A stretch of 64,000 bases of DNA from Aquabacterium sp029268225 (GTDB taxonomy: Bacteria; Pseudomonadota; Gammaproteobacteria; Burkholderiales; Burkholderiaceae_C), in contig NZ_JBBEYB010000002.1 in NCBI RefSeq assembly GCF_037482285.1, forward strand, positions 248,001 through 312,000. Reading direction: 5' to 3'. How positions within the stretch are numbered: the first letter of the stretch is position 1; each line of letters opens with the position of its first letter. This document shows, piece after piece, positions 7,526-16,457 of the stretch. The notes under the pieces are model-generated. The model did not search any database. It was not told the DNA's origin and saw nothing but the letters and a program-made list of their open reading frames with translations. The position numbers were made by a program, and so were the translations under genes.

Positions 7526-10500
7526 TCAAGTTGGGGTGGTTTCCGGACGCTTCACGCGGAACCAGGCCGCGTACATCGCCGGCAAAGCCAGCAGGGTCAA
7601 GACGGTGGCCACGATCAGCCCCCCCATGATGGCCACGGCCATCGGGCCCCAGAAGTTGCTGCGACTCAGCGGGATCATCGCCAGCACGGCGGCAGCCGCC
7701 GTCAACACGATGGGACGGAAGCGGCGCACGGCCGCACCCACCACGGCATCCCAGGCCGGCACGCCGACGGCGCGGTCCTTTTCGATCTGGTCGATCAGGA
7801 TGACGGAGTTGCGCATGATCATGCCCATCAAAGCGATCACGCCCAGCAGCGCCACGAAGCCGAAGGGACGGTTGAGCGCCAACAAGGCCATCGCCACGCC
7901 GACGATGCCCATCGGACCGGTCAGGAAGACCAGCACCGCGCGCGAGAAGCTCTGCAACTGCAGCATCAGCAGCGTGAAGATGATGAACAACATCACTGGC
8001 AAGTTGGCGAAGATGGCACCCTGCCCCTTGCTGCTTTCCTCGGCGGTACCGGCCAGCACCACGCGGTAACCCGTGGGCATGCGCGACTGCAGCTCCTGCA
8101 TCTTGGGCCACAGCACACTGCTGACAGTCGGGCCTTGCACGCCTTCGCGCACGTCACCCTGCACGGTGATGGCGAAGTGGCGGCCGTCACGCCACAGCAC
8201 ACCGGGCTCCCACACAAGCTTGGGCTTGGCGACCTGCAGCACCGGCACCATGCGGCCAGTGGCCGTGGGCACATACGCGTTGTCCAGTGCTTCCAGGGTC
8301 AGACGCTCGGACTGCGGGGCCCGCAAGGTGATGTCAATGAGACGGTCGCCTTCGCGGTACTGCCCCACCGTCGCACCGGAAGTCAGGATGCGGCTAGCCT
8401 GAGCGATCGACTGCGTGGTCACGCCCAGGGCGCGTGCTTTGTCCTGATCCACCTGCAGACGGATGGCCTTGACCGACTCGTTCCAGTTGTCGTTGATGCC
8501 GGTCATGTCGGGGTGAGCACGCATGAGGGCCTTGGCTTCCTCGGCGAACTGGCGCAAGGTGGTGACGTCTTCACCCACGATTCGGAACTGCACCGGGTAA
8601 GCCACAGGAGGGCCATTGGGCAGGAGTTTGACGCGGGCGCGCAACTCCGGGAACTCGGCAGCCATCAGTTCGGGCAACTTGTGGCGCAACACTTCCCGCG
8701 TTTCCAGATCCTTGGGCACGATCACCATCTGGCTGACGTTGCTCTGGGGAAAGATCTGGTCCATGGGCAGGTAGAAGCGCGGCAGACCCGAGCCCACCCA
8801 GGTGCTGACCGTGTTGACACCCGGCTCCTTCATCAAACGCTGCTCAACGCGATGGGCCATGTCTTCGGTGGCGTCGAAGCTGCTGCCTTCGGGCAACCAC
8901 AGGTCGACCAGAATTTCCGGGCGACTGGAATCAGGGAAGAACTGCTGCTGCACCTTGCCCATGCCCAGCACACCCAGCACCAACGCGCCGATGGTGAGCC
9001 CGATGGTGATCCAGCGATGCTCGACACACCAGTTCACCGTCGCCTTGAAGCGGCTGTAGAAGGGGGTGTCGTACAGGTCTTCGTTGCTGCCATGTGCGAT
9101 CTTGGGCTTGGTCTTGAGCAACTGCTGTCCCAGATAAGGCACGAAGTACACCGACACGATCCACGAGATCACCAGGGCCGCTGCCGTGACGGCGAAGATG
9201 GCGAAGGTGTACTCACCGGTGGCCGAGTTGGCCATCCCGATGGGCAGGAAACCCGCGGCGGTGATCAGGGTGCCGGTCAGCATGGGCATGGCGGTCAGGT
9301 CATAGGCTGCCGTCGCCGCGTGCATCTTGTCGTAGCCCTCTTCGAGCTTGTGCACCATCATCTCGACGGCGATGATCGCGTCGTCCACCAGCAGACCCAA
9401 AGCGATGATGAGCGCGCCCAGCGAAATCTTGTGCAGGCCCACGCCCCAGTATTTCATGATGAGGAAGGTGACCGCCAGCACCAGCGGGATCGTGATGGCC
9501 ACGACCAAGCCAGGCCAAACGTCCAGACGCCAGGGCTTGGTGTGCAATCCCAGACTCAGGAAGCTGACGGCCAGCACCACGAACACGGCCTCCAGCAGCA
9601 CCTTGACGAACTCCCCCACGGAAGAGGAAACGGCTTGCGGCTGGTTCTGGATCTGGTCCAGCTCGATCCCCACTGGCAGCTCATGGCGCAGACGCTCGGT
9701 GGCTTCGGTCAAACTCTTGCCCAAGGCGATGATGTCGCCGCCCTTGGCCATGGACACCCCCAGGGCCACCACGTCCTTGCCCTGGTGGCGAACCTTGGTG
9801 GTCGGCGGGTCCTCATAGCCACGACGGATGGTGGCGATGTCACCCAGTTTGAGACTGCGGGCCTGGTGGGTGACAGGATTGACCACCCGGATGGGCAGGT
9901 CACGCAACTGCTCCACCGACTGGATGGCGCCATTGACGCGCATCTGGATGTTGTTCCGATCACCCGCATACACACCGGCACCTTCGACGGCGTTCTGGGC
10001 GTTCAACTGGGTCAGCACCTGCCCCATGTCGATACCCAACTGAGCCAAGCGGCGCTGCGGAATCTCGATGAAGAGCTTTTCGGGCTGCACGCCGAACAAC
10101 TCAACCTTGGCGACATTGGGCACGCGCAGCATCTCGGAGCGGACGCGCTCGGCAAACTGGCGCAACTCCTCCTGCGAAAAACCATCGGCGGACAGGGCGT
10201 AGATGGAGCCGTATACGTCGCCGAACTCATCGTTGAAGAACGGACCGATCACGCCCTGTGGCAAGGTGTGGCGCATGTCACCCACCTTCTTGCGCACCTG
10301 ATACCAGAGGTTGGGGATCTCTTTGGGCGGAGAGTAGTCCTTGACCATCATCAGGGTGAAGGACTCACCCGGCTTGGTGTAGGACTGGATCTTGTCAGCG
10401 TAAGGCACCTCTTGCAGGGTGCGCTCGATCTTGTCGGTAACTTGCTCGGCGACCTCTTGGGCGGTGGCGCCCGGCCAATAGGCTCGCACCACCATCACAC

Positions 10501-10666
10501 GGAAGGCGAAAGGCGGGTCTTCGTCCTGACCGAGGTTGAAATAGGCTGCGGCGCCCAGCACCATCAGCACGATCATGAGGTAGCGTGTGAGCGCCGGGTG
10601 CTCAAGCGCCCAGCGTGACACGTTGAAACGCTGGTCCTTGGACCAGGATTGACGGGACATCGACAT
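7526..10666 (-). CDS. RND-family multidrug efflux permease (AcrB-like)
   Basis: An inner-membrane proton-driven exporter of the resistance-nodulation-division superfamily, 1046 residues, full length for AcrB-type pumps. It has the expected layout of one N-terminal membrane helix, a large periplasmic domain, a membrane block, a second periplasmic domain and a second block. The proton-relay pair Asp-Asp is visible in ALGLLVDDAIIAVEMM. A GGAG site lies 8 bases before the ATG at 10666. The adaptor gene lies 18 bases upstream, so the two form an operon. No outer-membrane channel gene is present, so it presumably uses a TolC-like protein encoded elsewhere. The substrate cannot be predicted. Confidence 0.95.
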   Translation of the reverse strand: MSMSRQSWSKDQRFNVSRWALEHPALTRYLMIVLMVLGAAAYFNLGQDEDPPFAFRVMVVRAYWPGATAQEVAEQVTDKIERTLQEVPYADKIQSYTKPGESFTLMMVKDYSPPKEIPNLWYQVRKKVGDMRHTLPQGVIGPFFNDEFGDVYGSIYALSADGFSQEELRQFAERVRSEMLRVPNVAKVELFGVQPEKLFIEIPQRRLAQLGIDMGQVLTQLNAQNAVEGAGVYAGDRNNIQMRVNGAIQSVEQLRDLPIRVVNPVTHQARSLKLGDIATIRRGYEDPPTTKVRHQGKDVVALGVSMAKGGDIIALGKSLTEATERLRHELPVGIELDQIQNQPQAVSSSVGEFVKVLLEAVFVVLAVSFLSLGLHTKPWRLDVWPGLVVAITIPLVLAVTFLIMKYWGVGLHKISLGALIIALGLLVDDAIIAVEMMVHKLEEGYDKMHAATAAYDLTAMPMLTGTLITAAGFLPIGMANSATGEYTFAIFAVTAAALVISWIVSVYFVPYLGQQLLKTKPKIAHGSNEDLYDTPFYSRFKATVNWCVEHRWITIGLTIGALVLGVLGMGKVQQQFFPDSSRPEILVDLWLPEGSSFDATEDMAHRVEQRLMKEPGVNTVSTWVGSGLPRFYLPMDQIFPQSNVSQMVIVPKDLETREVLRHKLPELMAAEFPELRARVKLLPNGPPVAYPVQFRIVGEDVTTLRQFAEEAKALMRAHPDMTGINDNWNESVKAIRLQVDQDKARALGVTTQSIAQASRILTSGATVGQYREGDRLIDITLRAPQSERLTLEALDNAYVPTATGRMVPVLQVAKPKLVWEPGVLWRDGRHFAITVQGDVREGVQGPTVSSVLWPKMQELQSRMPTGYRVVLAGTAEESSKGQGAIFANLPVMLFIIFTLLMLQLQSFSRAVLVFLTGPMGIVGVAMALLALNRPFGFVALLGVIALMGMIMRNSVILIDQIEKDRAVGVPAWDAVVGAAVRRFRPIVLTAAAAVLAMIPLSRSNFWGPMAVAIMGGLIVATVLTLLALPAMYAAWFRVKRPETTPT

Positions 10667-10684
10667 GCGTAGGCTCCCGCTCGG

Positions 10685-11848
10685 TCAGGATGCGACGCCG
10701 GAAGTCGGCGTGCTGGCGGAAGCTGGCGATGAGGCGGGTCGGGCCCCGGCGCTGGATGCCTGATAGCGGCGAACCTTCTGGCCAGGCGTCAGCACATGCA
10801 CGCCAGCAGTCACGATTTCCTGGCCAGGCTGGATGCCCTTGGAGATGAGGATGACGTTGCCTGTGATGTCACTGGTGGTGACTGGCACAGGCGTGACGGT
10901 CATCGCCTTGCCATCGAGCACCCACAACACAGACTTGCCCTCGCGTTCCGCCAGGGCATTCAACGGTACGCGCACACCGCCAGCCACCCGAACGGGAGCA
11001 TTGAGCACCACGGTGGCAGTCTGCCCCAACTCAAAGCCAGCGCGACCCACATCTGCCTTGACCAGGTAGGTGCGGGTCAGCGGGTCAGCGGCCGCAGCAA
11101 CTTCCCGCACGGTCACAGGCAACCAGTCCTGGCTACCCCAGCGTCGTGCCTTGAGTGCACCGGGCTTGCCGATCAGGCCACGCACGGTCGCCCCCATGTC
11201 TTCGGGCACGGAGAACACAGCGTCGCGGGGACCATCGTGCGCCAGTGTGAGCACCGGCATGCCCGCACCAACGACCATGCCAGGCTCAAGATCCACCCCG
11301 GTGATGACACCTGGTGCATCGGCGGTGAGCGCTGCGTAGCTGGCCTGATTGCCCTGCACCCCAGCCTGGGCCCTGGCCTGACGCAAGCTGGCCTGTGCTG
11401 CCTTGTTCATGGTGTCGTGGCGTTCGAGTTCAGCCGCGCTGATAAAACCTTGGGCTTTGAGCTCGACAAAGCGCTTGAAATTGGCTGCGGCCTGGGCGGC
11501 CTGAGCTTCGGCCGCAGCCAGCCCTGCACGCGCAGCTTCCTGCCCCAGTTGCAAATCTTGTGGATCAAGCTGAGCCAAAACCTGCCCTCGGGTCACGGAT
11601 TGCCCCAACTCCACCAAGCGACGGTTGACCTTGCCGCCAACGCGGAAACCCAAACGCGATTCGGTGCGTGCACGGATTTCGGCGGCAAACTCGCGCTCCA
11701 ACACACCACCGGTCTCAGCCAGCACCAGGGTGCGAACCGCGCGCACAGGTGGCTCAGCTACCGGCTTCTTGCCGCACCCGGCCAACAAAGCCGCCATCAC
11801 GGGCAGGAGAAGGTAGTAAGGAGCCTTGGACCAGCGCAGGTTGTTCAT
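10685..11848 (-). CDS. RND efflux periplasmic adaptor (membrane fusion) lipoprotein
   Basis: This adaptor bridges the inner-membrane pump to an outer-membrane channel. The 387-residue product begins with a lipoprotein signal (MAALLAGCGKK; the lipobox Cys is acylated). It then has a biotinyl-lipoyl-like half motif, a long alpha-hairpin rich in Ala/Gln, a second lipoyl half, and beta-barrel and membrane-proximal domains, as in AcrA/MexA. I take the ATG at 11848; the longer frame would need a TTG at 11860. It is the first gene of the operon, behind the promoter at 11947-11976. The C-terminal tail is Ser/Ala/Pro rich. Confidence 0.92.
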   Translation of the reverse strand: MNNLRWSKAPYYLLLPVMAALLAGCGKKPVAEPPVRAVRTLVLAETGGVLEREFAAEIRARTESRLGFRVGGKVNRRLVELGQSVTRGQVLAQLDPQDLQLGQEAARAGLAAAEAQAAQAAANFKRFVELKAQGFISAAELERHDTMNKAAQASLRQARAQAGVQGNQASYAALTADAPGVITGVDLEPGMVVGAGMPVLTLAHDGPRDAVFSVPEDMGATVRGLIGKPGALKARRWGSQDWLPVTVREVAAAADPLTRTYLVKADVGRAGFELGQTATVVLNAPVRVAGGVRVPLNALAEREGKSVLWVLDGKAMTVTPVPVTTSDITGNVILISKGIQPGQEIVTAGVHVLTPGQKVRRYQASSAGARPASSPASASTPTSGVAS

Positions 11849-11928
11849 GTTGTTCCGCAATCAAAGAGGCAAGCCACCCTCTTCGCGGCCCGTACGGCAG
11901 CGGGGGTGGTGACGCAGGTGCAATCGTA

Positions 11929-11946
11929 ACTGACCCGCGGGTCAGT
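11929..11946. promoter_or_regulatory. Perfect 18-bp operator palindrome at the RND operon
   Basis: ACTGACCCGCGGGTCAGT is fully self-complementary. It begins at the base next to the -10 box, so it covers the likely transcription start. The shape and position suit a TetR-family repressor, but no such gene is nearby. Inference from symmetry and location. Confidence 0.7.
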
Positions 11947-11976
11947 AATGTAGAAAATAGCGCCTGCCCCTGTCAA
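11947..11976 (-). promoter_or_regulatory. Sigma-70 promoter of the RND efflux operon
   Basis: On the minus strand a perfect TTGACA (11971-11976) and TACATT (11947-11952) are 18 bases apart. This strong promoter would need repression, which fits the adjoining palindrome. Confidence 0.75.
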
Positions 11977-11992
11977 TCCAGCTATTGAGACA

Positions 11993-12910
11993 ATGGCGGG
12001 TCGCCGCATACCTGATGTCATGAATTCATCCCCCCCTCCCGGGCCCATTGCCCCCCCTTCCCCAGCCGTGCCAAGACCAGGCAGCAGCCTGTACCACGCT
12101 CTTCGCAGTGCGCCGCCCGCGCTGCGCCCTGCCCTGCAACTGTGGCTGCAATGGTGGCATGAGGTCAGTCGCATCCCATTGGAAGTGAGCGATGCCGGCG
12201 TGGCAGAAAGCAAACTGCAGTGGTGGGCCAAGGAGGTCAGGGACAGCCTCCATGGACATGCTCAGCACCCTTTGATGCAAGCCCGCGCCGCCCTGCCTGC
12301 ACTGACCGAACCCAGTTGTTGGCCGGAGGCAAGCCTGTGGACACAGCAACTCGAAGGTCTGATACAGCTCGTTCATCAGACCCGCTGGCTCGATGATGCC
12401 GCACTGCAACGTCACAACCGGCTGAGCACTGGCGCTGCGCTGGAGGGGGCTGCGTGCATCCTGGGCGCCAGCAGCCTGTCGGCGCGCTCGGCTGCCTGCC
12501 TGCTGGGGACGGGCTTGCGGCAGTCCCACCAAGTGGCCCGACTGGGCCTGGACGCACGACTGGGTTGGATCCATGTACCGATTGATGTACTGCAGACCCA
12601 CGATGTGCGGGCGCACCAGTTGAGCAAACCCGATGCCGATCAGCCCCCGACAGGCTGGTCGGGATTGTTGCAACACCTGATCGGACAAGCCCGCGCCAGC
12701 ATTGAGCAAGGACTGGACGCCATCCGCGCCTTGCCGGCCGAGGAGGCACAGGCACTGCTGCCCCTGCGTGTGCTGGCCCACATCCACCTCGCGCAACTCC
12801 AGGAAATTGCGGCCAAGGGCGATCGCATCTTGCACGAGCGGGTGTTGCTGACACCCCTGCGCAAGTGGTGGATCAGTCAGCGCGTGCAGTGGGGTTGGTT
12901 GCGCGACTGA
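11993..12910 (+). CDS. Squalene/phytoene synthase-like protein lacking the catalytic aspartates
   Basis: The 305-residue product follows the helical squalene/phytoene synthase fold: LQWWAKEVRDSLHG near residue 70, HNRLSTGAALEGAACILGAS in the middle, then LGTGLRQSHQVARLG and WIHVPIDVL. In true synthases two Asp-rich motifs (DDxxD and DVGED-type) bind Mg-diphosphate. The equivalent places here read WWHEVSR and VARLGLDAR, so both are missing. It resembles the NDUFAF6-like non-catalytic branch more than HpnC/HpnD; that comparison is inference. The start may be 11993 or the ATG at 12020; neither has a clear ribosome site. Its 3' end overlaps the convergent TIGR03790 gene by 38 bases. Confidence 0.75.
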   Translation: MAGRRIPDVMNSSPPPGPIAPPSPAVPRPGSSLYHALRSAPPALRPALQLWLQWWHEVSRIPLEVSDAGVAESKLQWWAKEVRDSLHGHAQHPLMQARAALPALTEPSCWPEASLWTQQLEGLIQLVHQTRWLDDAALQRHNRLSTGAALEGAACILGASSLSARSAACLLGTGLRQSHQVARLGLDARLGWIHVPIDVLQTHDVRAHQLSKPDADQPPTGWSGLLQHLIGQARASIEQGLDAIRALPAEEAQALLPLRVLAHIHLAQLQEIAAKGDRILHERVLLTPLRKWWISQRVQWGWLRD

Positions 12911-14105
12911 AGGGCGCAGCCAGAGGCTCTCCCACGAACAAGCCCTGTTGTGGCCAGCGCACGCTTTTCCAGTAGGCCTCCAACGCGGTGGCGCCCTGCA
13001 CATAGAACACCAACAGTGCTTGCGGATCCGGGAACTTCTGGAGATGCGCACAGGGCTCACTGGTGGTGCCGTAACTGGCCGTGGCTCCCGCATCGATCCA
13101 GGACAGGACCGTCATCTGTCCATGCGACCCATCGAGCACGCCACCGAACGAGGTCAGGTGGTCGGCCAGTGCCCCCGGCAGGAACCCAATCGTATCGAGG
13201 TGCTCCACCCGCTCTCGGCCTGTGAGATAGAGCAAGACCCGCTCAGCGTGCTGCAGGGCGTCGGTCTCGTCCAGATGCACCTCGATGCCCAACTGCCGCA
13301 CCAATCCAGCCGGAGGGAACAGCACATGGCGCTGGCTGCGGATGCTGTCTGAGGTGCGGACGTAGTGCACCTGTGCCGGGAGTGCCCCCCGCAAGCCCAG
13401 CGTGTGATCCGACCGAACCCCTCGATCGATCAGTGCCTTGGCGGCGGTCACGTCGCTGGCGGCCAGCAACATGCTCAGGCGCATGCCGTGATCAGTGTGG
13501 GGGCGTGTGGAGATGCCGCCAAAGTAGGTGGATGGTCGACTCGTCCCGCAAGTGTTCTGACACAGCCGGTGGTCGTATCCCATGGTCAAGGCACCGGTGA
13601 TGGCGTTGCAGTTGACGGCATACGGCTGACGCCAACTCAAGGCGAGCCCTTGCACCCGCTTGCCATAAAAGGCATCTACCTGCTTGGCCAAGCCATCGAA
13701 CTCTCCGGGCGTCAGCACAGGCTTGACGGGTAGACGCACTCGGAGGATGCGAGATGCCGGTATCTGACGAGCTTTTGCGTAGTAAGCCCCAACCTGAACC
13801 GAATACGGATCATCCTCATTGATGACCAGGCCGAGGTCTTCGGCCGTGAGCCGACCATGGACACGAGGGGCGCGCACCCACCGCCGAGATGGCGGAGCAT
13901 CGGCAACCGACGCAGCAACGGCAGGCGTCGCCGCGTCATTTGACTTGGGCGTGGACGACGCAGCCGCGGTCGCAGAGCCCGAAGAAGCGGTTGACGATGA
14001 GGCAGCCCTTCCTCCCGTCATGGCCCCGGGTCGGTCAGCTGCCGCCACCAGACCACCCACAGTCGCCAGAGTCAAACACAGTGCACGCAAAACAAGGAGG
14101 CTCAT
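12873..14105 (-). CDS. TIGR03790 family protein (secreted, unknown function)
   Basis: The 410-residue product starts with a signal-like segment (LLVLRALCLTLATVGGLVAAA). A low-complexity Ala/Ser/Thr linker follows (residues about 30-75). The conserved core contains EDLGLVINEDDPYSVQVG, YYAKARQIP, VQGLALSWRQPYAV and a late cysteine-containing YGTTSEPCAHLQKFPDP. This pattern matches TIGR03790, a family of unknown function found in scattered bacteria. The ATG at 14105 is 62 bases from an IclR frame reading the other way. The 3' end overlaps the phytoene-synthase-like gene tail to tail. Confidence 0.8.
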   Translation of the reverse strand: MSLLVLRALCLTLATVGGLVAAADRPGAMTGGRAASSSTASSGSATAAASSTPKSNDAATPAVAASVADAPPSRRWVRAPRVHGRLTAEDLGLVINEDDPYSVQVGAYYAKARQIPASRILRVRLPVKPVLTPGEFDGLAKQVDAFYGKRVQGLALSWRQPYAVNCNAITGALTMGYDHRLCQNTCGTSRPSTYFGGISTRPHTDHGMRLSMLLAASDVTAAKALIDRGVRSDHTLGLRGALPAQVHYVRTSDSIRSQRHVLFPPAGLVRQLGIEVHLDETDALQHAERVLLYLTGRERVEHLDTIGFLPGALADHLTSFGGVLDGSHGQMTVLSWIDAGATASYGTTSEPCAHLQKFPDPQALLVFYVQGATALEAYWKSVRWPQQGLFVGEPLAAPFSRATNPTARAD

Positions 14106-14242
14106 TCATCCAGATCCATCAAGCTCAGGTGTCATGAAATACCGAATCGAGGGATTCCGATAGCGCATTGACCCTTGATGCAGTTGATTATTTCCGGGTT
14201 CCGGAGGAATATCACCTATCAAAATCCCCTTCGTCGAAAGTC

Positions 14243-14995
14243 ATGCCGATGAGTGATTCACCCACCCCGACCACGTCCGTGCAGGTGATGAGCCGCATGT
14301 TCGCCCTGCTTGACGTTCTGGCCACCGAGTCACAGGCAGTGTCGTTGAAGGTGGCCAGCGAGCGCACGGGTCTGCACCCATCCACGGCGCACCGCATCCT
14401 CAATGACTTGGCGGTGGGCGGCCTGGTGGAGCGTTCCGGACCGGGGCACTACCGCCTGGGGATGCGTCTGCTGGCCTTGGGTAACTTGGTGAAATCTCGC
14501 CTGGATGTGCGCGAGCAGGCTGCAAGGCCGATGCAGGATCTGCATCGCCTGTCTGGGCATGCCGTGTCCTTGTTCGTGCGACAGGAAGACGAAGCCGTGT
14601 GCGTGGAGCGCACGGTGGCCGAGCGACATGGCATCCATTTGACCTGCACGGATGGCTTGCGTGCCCCTCTGACCCGCTGTGCTGCCGGCAAGGTGCTGCT
14701 GCTTGATGAACCCAGCCTGGTCCTGCAGGCCCTCTGCCAGTTGCAGGCCGACAATCTGGAGGGATTGCAACGTGAACTGGACACCCTGCGCACCCAGGGC
14801 ATCGTGTTGCATCACGAAGCGATGGGGGTGGGCCAGCACATGGCGGCGACGCCGATCCGCAATGACCTGGGGCAGATCATCGCCAGCTTGGTCCTGTCAT
14901 GGCAAGGTGGAGACCTGCGCAGTGACTGGGTTGAGGCCCTGAAAGCAACGGCGTCGCGCATCTCGACCGCCATGGGCTGGCGAGCGCCAGAATGA
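14243..14995 (+). CDS. IclR-family transcriptional regulator
   Basis: The 250-residue product has the two IclR parts. The N-terminal winged helix-turn-helix includes SLKVASERTGLHPSTAHRILNDL and is followed by GHYRLGMRLLALG. The effector-binding domain contains FVRQEDEAVCVERT, LTRCAAGKVLL and ATPIRNDLGQIIASL. The frame extends to 14168, but that start gives 25 atypical residues; ATGs at 14243 or 14249 fit the family better. No catabolic genes are adjacent, so the target is unknown. It could act on the divergent TIGR03790 gene, but that is speculation. Confidence 0.85.
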   Translation: MPMSDSPTPTTSVQVMSRMFALLDVLATESQAVSLKVASERTGLHPSTAHRILNDLAVGGLVERSGPGHYRLGMRLLALGNLVKSRLDVREQAARPMQDLHRLSGHAVSLFVRQEDEAVCVERTVAERHGIHLTCTDGLRAPLTRCAAGKVLLLDEPSLVLQALCQLQADNLEGLQRELDTLRTQGIVLHHEAMGVGQHMAATPIRNDLGQIIASLVLSWQGGDLRSDWVEALKATASRISTAMGWRAPE

Positions 14996-15070
14996 CATAC
15001 GGCCCGTCCACCTGACGATGGACGGGCCGCGCAAGATGCGTGTTGCTCACACAGCGAGCAGGCGCTCAAA

Positions 15071-16348
15071 TCAGGATGCGCGTGCCGACACCTGCTTCAC
15101 ACTGCCCACGGCGCCTTTGAGCGACGCACTTTCAATCCAACGGCGCACACGCTCGGCGTCTGCTTGTCGCGCATACTTACCCGAAGAGTCGAGGAAGACC
15201 ATGATGAACTTGCGGCCAGCCATCTTGGCCTGCATGACCAGGCAACGCCCCGCTTCAACGATGTAGCCGGTTTTCTGCAGACCGATCTCCCAGGCGGGAT
15301 CACGCACCAAGCTGTTGGTGTTGCGGTATTGCAGTTGACGTTTGCCCAGGTTCACGGCGTGCTCAGGCGAGACCGACAGTTCGCGGATCAAGGGGTGCTG
15401 ATACGCTGCCTTGGCCAGTGAAGCGAGATCTTTGGCACTGGACTGGTTGCCACTGTTGAGTCCCGTCGGATCCACGTAGCGGGTGTCGATCATCCCAAGG
15501 CTGCGCGCCTTGGCATTCATGGTGCGTACAAAGGCGCCCAAGCCACCGGGGAAGGTGCGCCCCAATGCGTGGGCGGCGCGGTTCTCGGACGACATCAATG
15601 CCAGGTGCAGCAACTCACCACGTGTCAGCGTGGTGCCCACGGCCAAACGCGAACCGCTGTTCTTCTCGGTGTCCACGTCATCGTGGGTGATGGTGATGGC
15701 TTCGTCGTAAGGCAAGTGCGCCTCAACCATGACGAGGGCGGTCATCAACTTGGTCAGGGAGGCAATGGGCAGCACCGCCTCGGAATTCTTGGCAAAGACC
15801 ACCTCGTTGGTGTCCTGATCCATCACCAAGGCCACGCTGGACTGCAGGTCCAGGGGGTCTGGGGTGTGATGCAAGCCATAAATTTGGCCATAAGACGCAC
15901 GCACAGGCCCCGCAGCGGCCGTCATGCCACTGAACCCCTGTTGAGAAGACAGCGACGACCGAACCACCAGAGGGCGCACGGCACCTCGGTCAGCGGTCGA
16001 GGCCGCTGCGGTGCGGATGCCGGATGGGCGCTTGAGCACCTTGGCCTGACGAGCCTCGGCACGGACACGCGCCAGACGCTCGGCGCGGGTTTCTGCCTTC
16101 CCACTCTTCTTGACCGTGGCGCGCGCGAGTTGCCTGTCGCTCTTCCGAGCCGCAGACCGGGTCACACGTTCCTTGCTGGACGTGCTCTTCTTGGCCACAG
16201 TCTTGGCTTTGCTCTTGGCGGCAGCGGACTTGCTGCTCGATTTGGTGGGCTCAGACTTGGCAGCCTGCGCAGGCACCGTCACGGCCAGGGATAACACCGA
16301 GGTCAAGGCCCAGATCAGCCAGTTTTTCTTCCAGTTTGCTTGTGCCAC
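15071..16348 (-). CDS. pbpG: D-alanyl-D-alanine endopeptidase, PBP7/PbpG type (S11)
   Basis: A periplasmic serine peptidase that cleaves D-Ala-meso-DAP cross-links in peptidoglycan. The 425-residue product has a signal peptide (LIWALTSVLSLAVTVPAQA), a long Lys/Ala/Ser-rich basic linker (residues about 35-110) and the S11 catalytic domain with SxxK as ASLTKL, SxN as SEN and KTG as QKTGYI. I chose the GTG at 16348 because AGGG lies 7 bases before it; a longer frame would need a TTG at 16402. The transcript starts from 16374-16402, overlapping the leuA terminator. The basic linker is unusually long for this enzyme. Confidence 0.9.
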   Translation of the reverse strand: MAQANWKKNWLIWALTSVLSLAVTVPAQAAKSEPTKSSSKSAAAKSKAKTVAKKSTSSKERVTRSAARKSDRQLARATVKKSGKAETRAERLARVRAEARQAKVLKRPSGIRTAAASTADRGAVRPLVVRSSLSSQQGFSGMTAAAGPVRASYGQIYGLHHTPDPLDLQSSVALVMDQDTNEVVFAKNSEAVLPIASLTKLMTALVMVEAHLPYDEAITITHDDVDTEKNSGSRLAVGTTLTRGELLHLALMSSENRAAHALGRTFPGGLGAFVRTMNAKARSLGMIDTRYVDPTGLNSGNQSSAKDLASLAKAAYQHPLIRELSVSPEHAVNLGKRQLQYRNTNSLVRDPAWEIGLQKTGYIVEAGRCLVMQAKMAGRKFIMVFLDSSGKYARQADAERVRRWIESASLKGAVGSVKQVSARAS

Positions 16349-16373
16349 GGTACAGCCCTTTCGTCTTGCAGAA

Positions 16374-16402
16374 AGTGTAAATAAAAAGGCGCGCAAGATC
16401 AA
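16374..16402 (-). promoter_or_regulatory. Sigma-70 promoter of pbpG, overlapping the leuA terminator
   Basis: On the minus strand TTGATC (16397-16402) and TACACT (16374-16379) are 17 bases apart. The -35 box lies in the loop and the edge of the stem of the leuA terminator hairpin. Confidence 0.6.
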
Positions 16403-16415
16403 CGACTTACGCGCC
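16381..16415 (-). terminator. Rho-independent terminator after leuA
   Basis: A 10-bp stem (16388-16397 with 16406-16415, one G-T pair in RNA) has an 8-base loop. On the minus strand it is followed by TTTTTAT. It lies 42 bases beyond the leuA stop codon. Confidence 0.85.
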
Positions 16416-16457
16416 CTTTATCAAGTAACCTGACGAATCAGGTCATTTGCACCCCGC

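Noticed and set aside
8135..10618. A very long open frame on the plus strand (about 827 codons)
   Set aside because: It runs antisense to the AcrB-like permease gene and has no recognisable domain. High-GC codon use on one strand commonly leaves such open frames.
11993..12910. Hopanoid gene HpnC or HpnD
   Set aside because: Both Asp-rich catalytic motifs are missing and no hopanoid genes are adjacent.
14168..14242. Upstream start for the IclR regulator
   Set aside because: The extra 25 residues are not IclR-like and no ribosome site precedes 14168. A GGAGGAA near 14202 has no start codon at suitable spacing.
16349..16402. TTG start at 16402 for pbpG
   Set aside because: It would place the start inside the leuA terminator and the promoter. 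GTG at 16348 has AGGG at good spacing and leads straight into the signal peptide.
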